DNA from: Spironucleus salmonicida
Lineage: Eukaryota > Fornicata > Diplomonadida > Hexamitidae
NCBI GenBank assembly: GCA_000497125.2
Contig: CM035317.1
Span: 1,700,001 to 1,764,000, forward strand
DNA: 64,000 bases
Direction: 5' to 3'
Position numbers and translations under genes: made by a program. Below the pieces are notes generated by a model. The model was not told the DNA's origin. It made no database searches and saw only the letters and a program-made list of their open reading frames with translations. This document shows positions 1-12,365 of this stretch, piece after piece. Within the stretch, counting starts at the first letter, position 1. Every line of letters starts with the position of its first letter.

Positions 1-1305
1 ACTAACCGGATTATCATCAAACACGATTACTCTCTCATAAGAATTAATGTCTAAACTACTCCTTTCCTTATACATAATATCTTAATTGTAAAATAGTGCA
101 TACAATGTTGTAAGAATCAGAAGTTAGGCTAACTATTATTACACTAACACAACTTCTTATTGACTTGCATGCTATTACATTTAAATTATTTAACAAAAAT
201 CAATAGATTCTGATTGAAAATTAATAAGGTTTACACATAGGTTAAAAATTATACTTTCTTGATTAACTCCATTTTGAATAATTTTAACACTTTGGATAAA
301 TGAGTGTTGAACAAACTATGTGGCTACGTTAAATTATGGTTACCAAATTATAATTGACAGTTTTTTAATATCATGACTGCTTTTATTGGATATTTTGTTT
401 TATAAATACTAGCGCCTTCGTCTCTCAGAAGACTCAAATTTCTGTTATATTAACGCTCTTAGTGATTCTTATTATTCCTCTCGTTTCTTTTTAAGAATAT
501 CAACCTTATTTGATACAGTTTAAGCTTACATTTAAACTTATTAAATTTTAGTTTATTTAATTTATTCAGCTTTTTCTAATCTCTGATCGAGTTCTTTTTT
601 ATATCTATAGTCTATCTCAGGTCTGAGATATTAACGTTATCTCAATTATTTACAATTAACTTCATCATCATTGTTACTGGAGAGACTTGAAAGCTCACAA
701 CTCTCATCGTAATCTAAAATACCATTTTTAGGAGAATCTAGAAGTCTGTCATTGAGAAATTATTAAAAAGGTGATTTTGGTGTAGAAAATAGTTTCTTAT
801 TAGATTTTGTTGGTGTCCTAGGCATACTAGGCTAAGATTTTGGAGATTCAGGTATAATATCATTCTGTAGCTATTTTTTAGGCAAACCAGGTGGGAAATT
901 AAGAAAGGTTTCCTCTTAATTACTTCTTTACGTACAATTGCATTAATCATTTGAAATCCCACTGAAGTCACTTTAGTTTATAGAAAATATCATGGGTTGT
1001 TAAAAAGTTCCAGTCAGAGACTTGGAGGTGTTAAATTTGATTTCAAATGCATCAGATTATTTAGCCAATTGACCAAAAGAGTCAATTTCTTATTATGAAT
1101 ATGATATTACTTAGTCAGACTAATATTTGATGATAAAATCCATTAAAATATTATATGTTGCTGTTTTTCCATCACTTATGTACTTCTATTATTAAATTTC
1201 TTAACATTATGTATTTGAATAATATAATTTATTGATATCTTCAATTAACTGTATACATCTTGCCTGAATTGATTCAGAAAAAGAGCATAAAATTGAGTCA
1301 TTCAT
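1..1305 (-). CDS. Unknown coiled-coil protein, 3' end outside window
   Basis: One open frame with TAR read as Gln runs from ATG at 1305 to the window edge (435 residues, no TGA), so the C-terminus is missing. The N-terminal third is polar with no recognised domain. The middle is rich in Ser-Pro and Thr-Pro sites (PESPKS, RTPTKS, STPKSP, LDSPK), suggesting phosphorylation. It is followed by about 100 residues of charged coiled coil (from RYKKELDQRLEKAEQ). The last 130 residues look like a helical globular fold. Start chosen because a TGA lies upstream in frame just before RPL3. It diverges from RPL3 across 84 bp. The coiled coil faintly recalls SCAPER-type proteins, but I would not name it. 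Confidence 0.75.
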
Positions 1306-1389
1306 TTCACTTATTTATTAGTATAATATTATATAAGTTATTTAATAAAATTAAAAATTAATTTAAATTCATTCACCACTCCTCGTGAA

Positions 1390-2541
1390 ATGGCCCATCG
1401 TAACTATTCTAAGTGCAGAAAGGGTAATCTCGGTTTCCTCCCTAAGAAGAGATGTGGTAAGTCCCGTGGCTCCATCCGTTCCTTCCCTACTGATGACTCC
1501 AAGGTTGCTCCCCATTTAACCGCTTTTGCCGGTTATAAGGCTGGTTCTACTCATGTACTCCGTCTCATCGAACACCGTGGTTCATGCCTCCATAACAAGC
1601 AGATTGTTGACTAAGCCACTGTTATTGATACTCCTCCCATGATTGGTTGTGGTATTGTTGGTTATGTACGTACTGCCTCTGGTATCCGCCCTCTTACTAC
1701 CGTTTACGCTACCCATCTCGCTGCATCCATGAAGCGCAGAATATGCGCCCGCGGTGGTAAACGTGAAAACGGTGCTTTCAGCCAGTATGCTACTAAGGCT
1801 ACACAGAACGATTTCATGGCTACCCAGCTTAAGCGCATGAAAGAAGAATGTTGTATCATTAGAATTCTTGCTCACACTCAGCCTGATCTCACTCCTATTA
1901 TTTCTCGCAGAGCCGTAGTTATGGAAATCTAAGTCAACGGTGGTGATATCGCCAAGAAAGTAGATTTTGCTGCTTCCCTCCTCGAAAAGGAAATACCAGT
2001 TGCTTCAATCTTCGCCAAATAGGACTAAATTGATACTATCTCCATCACTAAGGGCCGTGGTTTCGAGGGTGTTATCACTCGTTGGGGTGTTACTAGACTT
2101 CCTAGAAAGACCAGAAGAGGTAACCGTAAGGTAGCCTGTATTGGTTCATGGCATCCAGCTAACGTCCAGTGGACTGTAGCTCGTGCTGGTCAGATGGGTT
2201 ACTTCCACAGAACTGAGACTAACAAGCAGATATTCCTCGTTGACTCTGCTACTAATGCTAAGTGCCTTCGTACTGAATTCGACACAACTGATAAATGCAT
2301 CAACCCTATGGGTGGATGGGTCAACTATGGTTTAATTAAGGGTGACTTTGTTATGATCCGTGGCTCATGTCCTGGTGCCAAGAAGAGAGCCGTTCTTCTT
2401 AGAAAAGCCCTTCTCCCCAGAAGAAATACCATGTCTGTCAATATTTAGTGGTATTGTACTGCTTCTAAGTTTGGTCACGGTATTTTCGAAACTGCCGCCG
2501 AAAAGACTGCTTTCTATGCTAAGAAGGTCGAAACCAAGTGA
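1390..2541 (+). CDS. RPL3: 60S ribosomal protein L3 (uL3)
   Basis: Component of the large ribosomal subunit near the peptidyl-transferase centre. The 383-residue product starts MAHRNYSKCRKGNLGFLPKK and keeps family blocks such as GMVGYV-like GCGIVGYV, the GRGFEGVITRWG loop, the GSWHPANVQWTVARAGQ segment and a basic C-terminus; length matches eukaryotic L3 (about 390-400). TAA and TAG occur in frame at conserved Gln positions (for example QATVIDTPP and QVNGGDIAKK), which is the clearest proof here that TAR means Gln. The gene is GC-richer and uses more C-ending codons than its neighbours, as expected of a highly expressed gene. It ends AAG-TGA-T, the AGTGA stop context seen widely in this window. 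Confidence 0.98.
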
Positions 2542-2923
2542 TACTAATTGTGATCATATATTTGTTCAATAATTTTTATTAAGATTATCAATCAAATTTA
2601 CCTTTTTAGTAACTTTCTAAATATAATAATAATATTTCTTTCAATTAGTTATTACATGTTTTACTAGAAAATCACAAACCATTTTGATTATAAATTATAT
2701 CAATTTAGATTCAAAACTAAATTTATCTTAAATCTCGATAAACTAAATAACTACTTTATTTTTAAATATATGTAATTCTTTTACTTATTCATTCATATAT
2801 GCGAAATAACTCATCAGTCTTTATAACAAACCTTCATAACAAAGAAAATTTTTGCATAATTTTTTAATTATAATTCATTTATATATTTGAGAATAGATTT
2901 ATTTACAATAATCTAATTTAAAA
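2542..2923. other. AT-rich intergenic region
   Basis: Spacer of 382 bp between RPL3 and the MFS transporter, both on the plus strand. It is very AT-rich. A long TGA-free frame exists here, but it runs out of frame into the start of the MFS gene, has no recognisable protein character and is not called. No tRNA-like or structured element was seen. It should hold the promoter of the MFS gene. Confidence 0.6.
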
Positions 2924-4633
2924 ATGAAATAAAAGTAAAAAGCACCTAAATCACGCCGTTTAGAGATGATGGAATCTGTGTAAAAAATGTAGGTAAAACA
3001 CTACAAACGAGCAAATATCTCTAGCAGAATGTCTAACTAATCACGAATGTCACACTAAACAAATTTTACTTCTAAGACATAGGTTACACTACGCACAAAT
3101 CACGTTCCTGTATTTGCCAATGAACGTTAAATCTCAAAATAAATCCCGAAAAATGAAGAATCAGTCGAAAGCTCCGGGTTTGAGATTTTATGTTGTTTTA
3201 TTGCTGGGACTCTAGCATCATTTTCCGGACTTTATATTGGGGATTCAATCGCAGCATAATAAACGTATATTCAGCCTCTTATGGGTGTCGATGACTCTTA
3301 AATCGGCTTTTTGGCCTCTTGCATTTTTCTTGGTAGTCTTTTCATGCCACTCGTCTGCGCGCCGTTTATTGACAAATATGGTCCAATTAAATGTGGTATT
3401 TTCATGAATATTTACAATGTGATTTTATGCATCCCAATGCCATTTTTCTATCGAAATTATAACGCCTTGTTGGGGATTAGACTAATTGCTGGCGCATTTC
3501 CTGAGGCTACCTTTTCAGTCTAATCAGCTATGGTTGTTAAATATCTTCCAAAACGGCTTGAAAGTTTAGGATTTGGTATTTGTATGTCTGTTGCAACTAG
3601 TGCAAATTTAATCAGCTTTTTTATTATTCCTGCTTTAATGGACGAACTAATGTATGATAGTACTCAAGCAGATGATGCAGTAACAAATGTATAGTTTATT
3701 AGTGTTCTAAAAACCACATATTGGATGAATGTTTATGTATCATTGGCTAGTTTGATGGTTTTTATCTTGACGTGTATTCCATTATTAAAGATTGATAAGA
3801 AAATTGAAATGAAAAAATTAGAAGAATTAAAATAGAACTAATCAGAAAATAAGGATGATTCAATGAATTTTGATGATTTTGAGGATAATGAAGTAAATTA
3901 AATTCTAACTGCACATATTGAGGAATAATTAATTAATAATTAATCAAAGAAACATATATAAGATGTAATGTCATAACTATAACCTCTTAAATAAAGGATC
4001 CCTAATAATTTTAGCATTATGTATTTTGCTAAGAAAGTTTTTTTCTTACCGTTAGATTATTGGCTAATTTGCTCTGCATTTTGCTTATTACTTTCATGTT
4101 GTTATGGTGCATAAACTTTAATTATAACTTATTTGAATAATCATATTTCTTATGCCGATACAGCTGGTATTGTTCGTTCTGTAGCTTCTATTTTGGGTGG
4201 GCCTATTTGTGGTGCATTTGTTAGCTGGATTGGATAAAGACCTCTTTTAAATATAATATTTTTTGCTCTTGCAATTGTTAGTTTTGCTCTTCTTTTTCTT
4301 AGCTAGTCGTTACCATCATATATTCCAGCGTTCTTCATTGGGTTCTTCGATGGGTCCTCTGCTACAGTGGGAAAATCATTATTTTCGTACGTTGTAGAGC
4401 CAAGTTAGTTGAATAATGCATATGCCTTTGGTGGGATTATGCTAAATATAGGATAATTTGCTTTTCCGCCTGTAGCAGGTGCACTCAGTCTTATTAATGT
4501 TCCGGATGAAAGTGCAGGTATTATCTGGTTTTATATAATTATGTTAATAGTTGGTATGGGGATTAGCATTGTTGTTTTTATTAGAGATAAACGATACTTT
4601 AATGGAGTGCTTAGCAAAGTACCAGAAATATGA
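2924..4633 (+). CDS. Major facilitator superfamily transporter (MFSD1-like)
   Basis: Membrane protein of 569 residues. A basic cytosolic N-tail of about 90 residues (many Lys, Arg, Ser) precedes the first membrane segment (EILCCFIAGTLASFSGLYIG). About twelve hydrophobic segments follow in two sets of six, split by a charged loop (about residues 305-365, rich in Glu, Asp and Asn). Features typical of MFS are the DDSQIGFLAS...FIDKYGP stretch between helices 2 and 3, the RLIAGAFPEA segment, and GGIMLNIGQFAFPPVAG in the second half. The overall pattern resembles MFSD1-like lysosomal transporters; the substrate cannot be told from sequence. The start is the first ATG after an in-frame TGA at 2888. 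Its stop lies 13 bp from the stop of the convergent ABCA gene. Confidence 0.85.
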
Positions 4634-4646
4634 AATAGTGAAAATA

Positions 4647-7600
4647 TCACTTTTGTTTACCGATAATGTGTAGGAATACGGATTCCATTGATATTTTTTC
4701 TAAATACCAGTTTCCATAAGTAATTTAATTCGATTCAAGATATTATAAGACATCATGAAGAGTTTTTTAGCTATCAAAATATTTAATCGCTTAGTTTTTC
4801 ATTTTTGTTGCCTCCTAATCCTCGATTTCCTAAAATATACTTAACACATAACCAGAATCTGCCTCTTTGAGTGTATTCTAAAGGGAATCAGAATTAATAA
4901 TTTTCCCACCTTGCATTATACATATTTAGTTGCCTAATGCTTCAATTTCAAGCATATCATGAGTGATAATAATACAACTGCAATCTTAATTCAAAATCGC
5001 TTACCAAACTTGTTTTTTCATAGAAAAATCAAGTCCCACCGTAACTTCATCTAAAATCAATAGCTTTGGATTTGTAATCATAACACAAGCGATTGTTAAA
5101 ATTCTACTAGTTCCAGCTGATAAAGAACCAGAAATTACATTCTGATATTACAAAAGACCACAAGACTTCATTAATTGTTTAACATCGCGGCCTGAGAATA
5201 CTGAATATATTTAAAGATTCTAATAAACTGTAAGTTGTGGGTCAAAAGCATCATCCTATGGAACTATGCCTAGTTTTGATGATATTTATATATTTCCTGT
5301 AAATTGTACTTAATACCCTGTCAAACATTTTGTAAATGTTGACTTACCACAACCATTAGCTCCAACTAAACAGGTGGTTTATGATCTTCCAATCTATAAA
5401 TTAAAATCAGTGAGAATTTAAGCTTTCTTGTTATAATATGCATTAATATTGTTTGCTGTTAATACTAGATTCTCATCATTTACTTTTTTAACCTTCAGTG
5501 AATTTTTAATAGTGGTAAGATACTTAATTATCAACAATAGGAAAAATTGACCAAAAGAAACTAATATCCCAAAAAATAAATAATAACTCGGATATGACTA
5601 CTCCAACGCATTCATTCTTGCAGCGACTATATAGTAAAATCCAGGTACAAAAAGTGATATTAATAATGATATCAACAGAGTAGGCTACATGATTGGATTT
5701 ACTAATACAACTATTACCGTACAAATACCTACATATAAACATGAAATAGAGTAATTAGATAGTAGCAACTCAATGAAATATAGAAAGCTGATTGTAGAAA
5801 TTGAATAGAGTAATGGGAAATACCAAAGAATTAATACTGTATATGCTTACGCTGGTTAAACCATCCACATGACTAAAAATAAAATATAGATTTTTATGGA
5901 ATATACCAGAATTTCAATAACTAGTTTAGAAAGTATGAAAACGAAAATAGAAATGGAAATACCATTAATAAATGCCAATTTAAATTAATCTAATACTTTA
6001 TGAATCTATTATAATGCTATAATTGATAGTAAGCATTATATCCAAGGTGCAAAATACATAAATGTAAAATAAGCATTGGAGTTTTATGTGGCATAGTCAG
6101 GTCTTTAAACTGTATTTTCTACAAATTTTGGCATTGAATTCCAATTTCCTTATATAAATACATCATTATAAAGTTTAACTTCATCATTTATTGAATCTTT
6201 GAGGCTTTATCGTACTAATGCTTCATAAGTTTTTGTAATTATATCGTTATTATATTACACAGAATAAACTGGATCCATATCTATAAACCATGGTCCATCA
6301 AATATCGGAGAGTTATGTCTAAAATATTACATTTATGGCATTTACTTATCTTTGAAGATTTATTTAGTATTGACATAGAATTTTTCAACAGAAAAACCAG
6401 GTTAAGGTAAGATAATTTATTTTTTATAAGGATCAACGATACCTAAGACAGCTTTAGCTTCATATATGATTTATTACTATTAACTTAGCGTATTCAGAGT
6501 AATATTATGCATATTATTATTTTACAAATCTACAAATGAGTTAACTGCAACCATAGAATCATTTAATAATATAATATCAGATTTATACAAAAGTTTATCA
6601 GCAGTTGTATTAATAAGTCGTTAAGAAAAGAAATTTTCAATATTGTTCGTATCTGAAAGCTTGAGATTGGTAATATCAGATTATATTTTAGAATATTCGA
6701 ATTTATTTTATAATATCTTATACTATCCAGTCTTTGAGATTTACTTTATCTGTTATGGAATTTGTTATTAAACTGACAACTAACTATCTTTATTTATAAT
6801 AATAAAATGATAATTAGTACCATAATCCGATAGAAAATAACTATTTTATCCAAAACTGAAAGAATAATCTTATAAGTTATCAAATTAGATAATATCCAAA
6901 TAACGTTACGGAGATGAAAAATACCCTACTTATGGAGGCTATAATGCTTGATAATTCATGAATGAAGATCTTTAATTAGTTAAACACTCGAAAACTTTTT
7001 ATTCAACATCTGTATCTTATAATTAACATACACTTTTGAATATTTGAAAACTTTGACTTCTAGCTAATCCAGCATATTATTCACTAAAATCTACTTAAGT
7101 CTATCTAACACTTTTCATAATAAATAACTATAATATCGAGAAGAACAATATAACACCAGAACTTATTAAGAAAATTGCAAATTTACTGGCTTTTCCCTCA
7201 TAAAACTTTGTTAGTATTGCACTGTAAATATAAGAAAATGTTTTTAAAAGTTTAGTCTCATTTACTATTATGACATTATCCTTGGAATTAGCAGTTTCAT
7301 CAATATTCACTTTATCTTAGTAAGAATTATAAAGAACTTCATTAATGGGGTATGAAACAATACTATACTATTCATTTGGAAATTAATCAAATAATCCAAT
7401 AATTTTTGTAAATTATTCGTTACTTTATATATCGATGAAAAGTTCTGATTGCTTTCCATTCCAGTTTAGAAAGTAGATAATATGGTTATCATCTAATATT
7501 TAAATAAAATCTTAGGGATGATAATTAATAATGAGTTTCATACCAGGAGCATCTTGCACAAATTAGTGCAGTAAACCTTACTTTAGTACTGTTCCATTCT

Positions 7601-9758
7601 CCAAAAAGGCTACATAATCTGCAATATTATTTATATCGTTACTATCATGACTGGTTAAAATAATAGATATTTTGTGTGTTTCATAATATTTATGTATTGT
7701 ATCCCAAATATTTCTTTTCAACAAAGGATCTACGTTAGCTGTCATTTCATCAAGCATTAAAATTTCTGGGCTCTACATAAGTGAACATAATAATGCAAAT
7801 CTTCGTTACATACCACCTGATAACTGATAAAATGTTTTATGAAGAGCTTAATTTAAATTTAATAGTTCTAAAAATTCATCTATTGATTGTTACTCAATAT
7901 TATTTAATCGCTAAAATATTATAATATTCTCTTAGATTGATAAAAGAGAAAACATATTAATCTTATCCTGCGGACAAATAGCTATCTTACTCAACATCTT
8001 AAGTCGAATATATGGATTATTCATATCGTTTCCAAATAAGTTATATTATGTGCCTATATTTTTATCGAAATCCTAGAAACCTGCTAAAATATTTAATAAA
8101 GTTGTTTTTCCTGCTCCAGTTGCTCCTATTACGCCATATATGGAGTCTTATTATATTTTAAGATGAAGATTTGACAAAGCATGCTTCTTTTTATATCTTT
8201 TACTAATTCCTTCAATTTATAAAACTATAGATTTGTCTTTAATAATAGAATAAGACTACCAAAACTCCTTTTTGAACAAAAAATTCCACGGTAAACCAAA
8301 AGATTTTGACTCCTTCTTAATGTAGCTTACATATACTGATAGTAAGGTATAAATTATACCTTACAATGTTAATAAGACTAAATAGAATCCAATAGGGGGA
8401 AGCTTAAATAATTTTCCAGTAAAAATTTCAGGAAACTCTTTTTAAGTACGGTCCTTAGAGAATATCTAATTGAAAGTAAATTTTGGACCTTCATATTTTC
8501 TTTGGGAATCAAGGTCATCATTGCTAAGCATAAGTAATAAAAATTCAGTAAATGATTAATTGGATAGAACAGGGCATAAAAATACAAAAACATAAGTTAC
8601 AGTTTGAGGAATAAAAGAATTATCAAACAAACTTTTAGGGGCAGTCCCAAATATACTCAACAGAACTGGAAAAATCGAAAATGATAGGCAAATAGCCGTA
8701 GTAATTATAGTAAACTATTACTATCTCTCAAATATAACTACAATAAAAGTGATAAAAGCTGATATAGCAAAGCTTGAAGCAATAAAAACAGTTGCTAGTA
8801 GATCAATTCTGTATGCGGAATATGGAAGAGTATCAGTTAATTTACTGAATCCAACCTGAAACAAAAATGCTAGCTCCATAATTACAAAACCAATAAAAAC
8901 AATCGATATCCAAAATCTGAAATCATTGACACCAACTCTTTTAACTAACCAACAATATCTAAATCGATGTAAAATAACTCCTAATAATACAAAAGAAAAT
9001 GATTACGAACCAAACAGTGCAAAGAAAGTTATCTACCAATTTTTTTACTTAAAAACACTAGAGCTAGGAAGTATAGTGATTTCAAATTTATCAACACCTG
9101 GTGCTAATTTTTAAGCGAAAAACGAGTCTAATTTATGTTGTAAAAAGGTACCAAAAGTGCTGAAATATAATGCTCCATCAAAATCAGTTAAATCAATTGC
9201 TGGAGACTATGGTGCGGTTCTATGTGCATTTGTAATAACATTGTCGTTGATAGAAACGTTATATATAACTGATTACTATTTAAGATCTATATTTATTTGA
9301 TATAGAGGCAAAACTTTGTTTGTATCCGTATTGTAGTTAAAAAATGTTATGTATTATGATTCATATGTTGAAACAAAGGACTAAACATCAAAATTTGGAA
9401 TATCTTATTTAAGAGATTCTGCGAGTTTTTGAAATGACCCTTTCTGATAAACCATAAGATCTGGTTTGGCTTCGTTGACACATGAAACATCAAACGATTC
9501 TTATAAATAGATGCATAGTTATTTATTTACGTCATTAACCGGTGATATAGATAAAATCTTACCAGAGAATGTATCGAACAATTGAGGTCTTTGGTATTTG
9601 AATGGCTTAGTAGATGTAATGAAAGATGGATCATTCAGGAAACTCAACGCGTAAGTTAACATTGCTATTAATGCACCTGGTACTAATAATATAAATCCAA
9701 TATGAATAAGTGAACGCTTAAGTGTAAAAAGATAAAAAAATGTTAGAGCATGAACCAT
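4647..9758 (-). CDS. ABCA-type full ABC transporter
   Basis: Single 1703-residue frame with architecture TMD1-NBD1-TMD2-NBD2, typical of the ABCA lipid-transporter family. The first membrane segment lies at about residues 15-40, followed by a large lumenal domain and a membrane cluster. NBD1 has Walker A GATGAGKT (about 545-552), signature LSGGM (646-650) and Walker B ending LDEMTANVDP. TMD2 starts near residue 820 and has another big lumenal loop. NBD2 has Walker A GANGCGKS (1466-1473) and Walker B LLILDEVTVGLDF, but its signature is LSAGT (1546-1550) instead of LSGGQ. That asymmetry suggests one degenerate ATP site (inference). The start follows a repeated TATTATAT promoter-like tract. It ends AAG-TGA-T. 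Confidence 0.93.
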
Positions 9759-10116
9759 TTACTATGATTTAATAAAATATTATATTATATTATATATCCA
9801 TATAAATATACTCCAGATCTGTATAAAGAAACTAAATAGATTTTTGATTTTATTTTTAAGATTGCTTTGATAAATATAGAATATTGAATAGCAAATTTTA
9901 TTTTTATAAATTTATTAGACATCGTATTTATAAGGATAAAATGGTATCTATAATTTGTTATTATAATAGTTAAAAATCCTAACATATATATTATGATTAT
10001 TGTTATGCGTCACTTTATCAGATAATTTATATAATTATTATATCATATAAAGATTCATATGTTATTTTAGCTTTGAAAGAATCCTATATTATATGTAAAT
10101 TAAATATATTACTAAA
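9759..10116. other. Divergent intergenic region
   Basis: 358 bp between the divergent ABCA and 10117 genes, one of the longer spacers. It contains the TATTATAT tract near the ABCA start. A minus-strand open frame beginning near 9985 runs into ABCA codons in another frame and looks like chance. Nothing else recognised. Confidence 0.5.
9777..9798 (-). promoter_or_regulatory. TATTATAT-type promoter-like tract of the ABCA gene
   Basis: Tandem TATAT/ATATT units about 20-40 bp upstream of the ABCA start codon. Similar TATAATATTATA-like tracts precede many starts in the window (near 29535, 31325, 38600, 43260, 46690, 60965), so this is probably the core promoter type. That is inferred from position only. 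Confidence 0.4.
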
Positions 10117-10560
10117 ATGAGTCTTGAAATATTCAATTTTAATTTTTCATAATTTGAATAAAGACTACAGGAATTAATTGTACAATATTTCAAAAATAAT
10201 TTGAGGTAAATCTTTTAAAATTAATCGATTATTTCAATATAAGGAATAACTTGCGATTATTCTTTTAATTTTCCTTAAAAAATATGCGTCGATATAAGTT
10301 AGCCAGGATTCGCATAATCTAGTTCTCTCATTGACAATGTTAACATAAAAATAGAAATATAGTTTTGCTTAAATTTAACAAGATTTTGTAATAAAATTAA
10401 GTTTGGAAATTCAAATAAGTTAAGTATTAATGATTTATCAATGAACATAAAATTTTAACCCTATGAGGATCGATTTCAGTTATTTTTAGAACCTATCTCA
10501 TCGAACAAAATAATATAGATAATTTCTAGTTATTTAAAAGAAATTCCTTTTCTATTGTGA
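10117..10560 (+). CDS. Unknown small protein (147 aa)
   Basis: TGA-bounded frame from ATG at 10117, with TAR codons read as Gln. The product has amphipathic N-terminal sequence (SQFEQRLQELIVQYFKNNLR), scattered Cys and Pro, and no membrane segment or known motif. The start has the local AAA-ATG context and an AT-rich leader. It lies 45 bp upstream of the LC8 gene on the same strand. The composition (Glu, Asp, Gly, Pro present; mixed codons) favours a real gene, but no family is recognised. Confidence 0.55.
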
Positions 10561-10605
10561 TTTATATATATAAGTGAATATTTTTTGTTCACTTCATTTT
10601 AAAAT

Positions 10606-10878
10606 ATGGCGGATAAAGGTAAAGAAGTCATTAAAAATGCAGATATGCCAGAGGATTTACAAACAGAAGTAATTGAATTGACATATCAAGCATTAGAGCG
10701 CTTTACTGTTGAAAAAGATATGTGTGCCCATATAAAAAAAGAATTAGATAAAAAACATAATTCGCCATGGCATGTATGCATAGGCAAAAACTTCGGCACA
10801 TATGTCACACACGAGACGAAAAAATTTATATATTTTAACATTGGAGAACTTGCATTCTTAATTTATAAAAGCGGTTGA
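10606..10878 (+). CDS. DYNLL: Dynein light chain LC8
   Basis: Hub dimer that binds short linear motifs in dynein intermediate chains and in many other complexes; it also sits in radial spokes and nuclear pores in some eukaryotes. The 90-residue length is canonical. Diagnostic blocks are [44 protein letters not shown] and the final [16 protein letters not shown]. The family is nearly invariant, so the call is secure. The gene is intronless here. It opens a group of ciliary genes and is followed 65 bp later by the SAS-6-like gene on the same strand. Confidence 0.97.
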   Translation: MADKGKEVIKNADMPEDLQTEVIELTYQALERFTVEKDMCAHIKKELDKKHNSPWHVCIGKNFGTYVTHETKKFIYFNIGELAFLIYKSG

Positions 10879-10943
10879 TATGATTAATTTCCCTTTATTT
10901 TAATTATAATATTCTAATATATCTATTGTATTTCAGAATTTTA

Positions 10944-12296
10944 ATGGAGTTTAACATCCTTCTAAAAACGGACTCAAATTCAAAGTCACTACGCATTATG
11001 ATGACCATATCACACACAGATGTTATAGACAAGCTAAATGTCCAACTACACTGTCAATAGGACCCGTTTTTCCTGTTCAATTGCGACATTACCGCGTCGA
11101 CGCTCACCGAAAAAATCCTGCAACAAACCGATTCCCAGATATTACTGTCGTCGCTGAGGCCTATGCTATTCGATTCGATCATCCCGAATCTGTCGGAAAA
11201 CGTGTTTTCGACAGCTGGGGATGTGGCGACGTTTTACCAGCAGCAGCTCCAATTTGCTTCCATTCGGGGCGCGATGCGCATTCCATTTTTCACCATCAAA
11301 TTCGACAAACCGAACGATCGGGCACTGGCGGAACATGTTTTTCAGATGAATTCGGCACGCATTTCGCAGCAGCAAAACGAGATTTCGAAGCTGCAGGAAG
11401 CGGTCAAATCAGCGGAATTGCAGATTAAAAACGCACAAAATTCTCAAAAAACTGCGGAAACGCAAGCTTCAAACTACGCAAAAGAGTTAAGCCAGATGCG
11501 TCTCGATATGCAGTCTAAAGAGTAGGATATTGGTAAGGGGAACTAGGAGCTAAATTTTGAAAACAAGGCTTTGAAAACAAAAATAGGAAACTTAGAAAGT
11601 GAAAATGAGCAGTATAAGAGAATGTATGAGAGTATAAATTCGGAATATGCAAAGATTTAGTCTTAGATGAAGGATATGTAGCTACGCATTAATAATGAAT
11701 TTAGCTCTGAATAAAGTAGGCTATTGTAAGAAGTGCAGCAGCTAAAAATTAAAAATAGTGATTTGGAAAATAAGTGTGCAGGACATAAAGATCAGGTCAG
11801 ATCGTTAGAAGAATAAATTACGAAGTCTGCCAGTCATAGTAATAACTAATATCAATATTAAGCTAACTAGTAAAAAGAGAAATAGCATGAAAATTTTGTG
11901 TAGTTTACTGGTTCTTAATATTAAGGTAATACTTAAAGTGTTTAAAATAATGTATTTGTTCCACACTAACAGCAATATGTATCAAATATAAGTATAAAAC
12001 CTTAAGAATAGAATGCGTAACAATACAATCCATTTGGTGTAAGGCCATAAACGCCAATTTAAAATAATTAAAATTCAGATATTTATACTAGCAGGCTTGG
12101 TAGTTCCAGGATCAATGTAGATTCAATTTTATAAAAATATTAGTAAAGTTTTGGATAATAAAGGCCCTAAACGCCTGTTTTTTAGTAACCTATTCCATAT
12201 ACTCCTTTGGAGTATAAGCCGTATGTTAGCCCCCCTAAATAGGTTAGCATGTCATCAAGCACAATGTCATTGATGCAAAAATATCTTCAAAAATGA
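10944..12296 (+). CDS. SAS6: SAS-6-like centriole cartwheel protein
   Basis: 450 residues. The first 150 or so resemble the SAS-6 N-terminal head (DPFFLFNCDI strand, IPFFTIKFDKPND strand), followed by a long parallel coiled coil from about residue 145 (QQQNEISKLQEAVKSAELQ) to 300, and a Gln/Pro-rich disordered tail with SPPK and TP sites. This is the SAS-6 layout: heads polymerise into the ninefold cartwheel hub, and the coiled coil forms the spokes. Length is shorter than human (657), similar to other protists. Codons from about 11103 to 11520 are far GC-richer than the rest and use only CAA/CAG for Gln (see findings). Another XRCC4-fold coiled-coil protein is possible. Confidence 0.65.
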
Positions 12297-12365
12297 AATT
12301 TTTCTTATTTATATTTTATTTTACTTTTAATCTTAGATATTTTCAAATAAGCCACTCCAAAAATA

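Noticed and set aside
2666-3122. TGA-free plus-strand frame of about 150 codons between RPL3 and the MFS gene
   Set aside because: It overlaps the MFS N-terminus in another phase, has no gene-like composition and is explained by AT richness and the single-stop code.
9785-9985. Minus-strand hydrophobic frame upstream of ABCA
   Set aside because: With TAR as Gln it does not stop at its apparent end but runs into ABCA codons in a different frame; it probably arises from A/T tracts.
11081-11428. Long standard-code frames in two other phases of the SAS-6-like gene
   Set aside because: They reflect the local GC-rich, stop-poor composition; the called frame continues on both sides with coiled-coil and head sequence.
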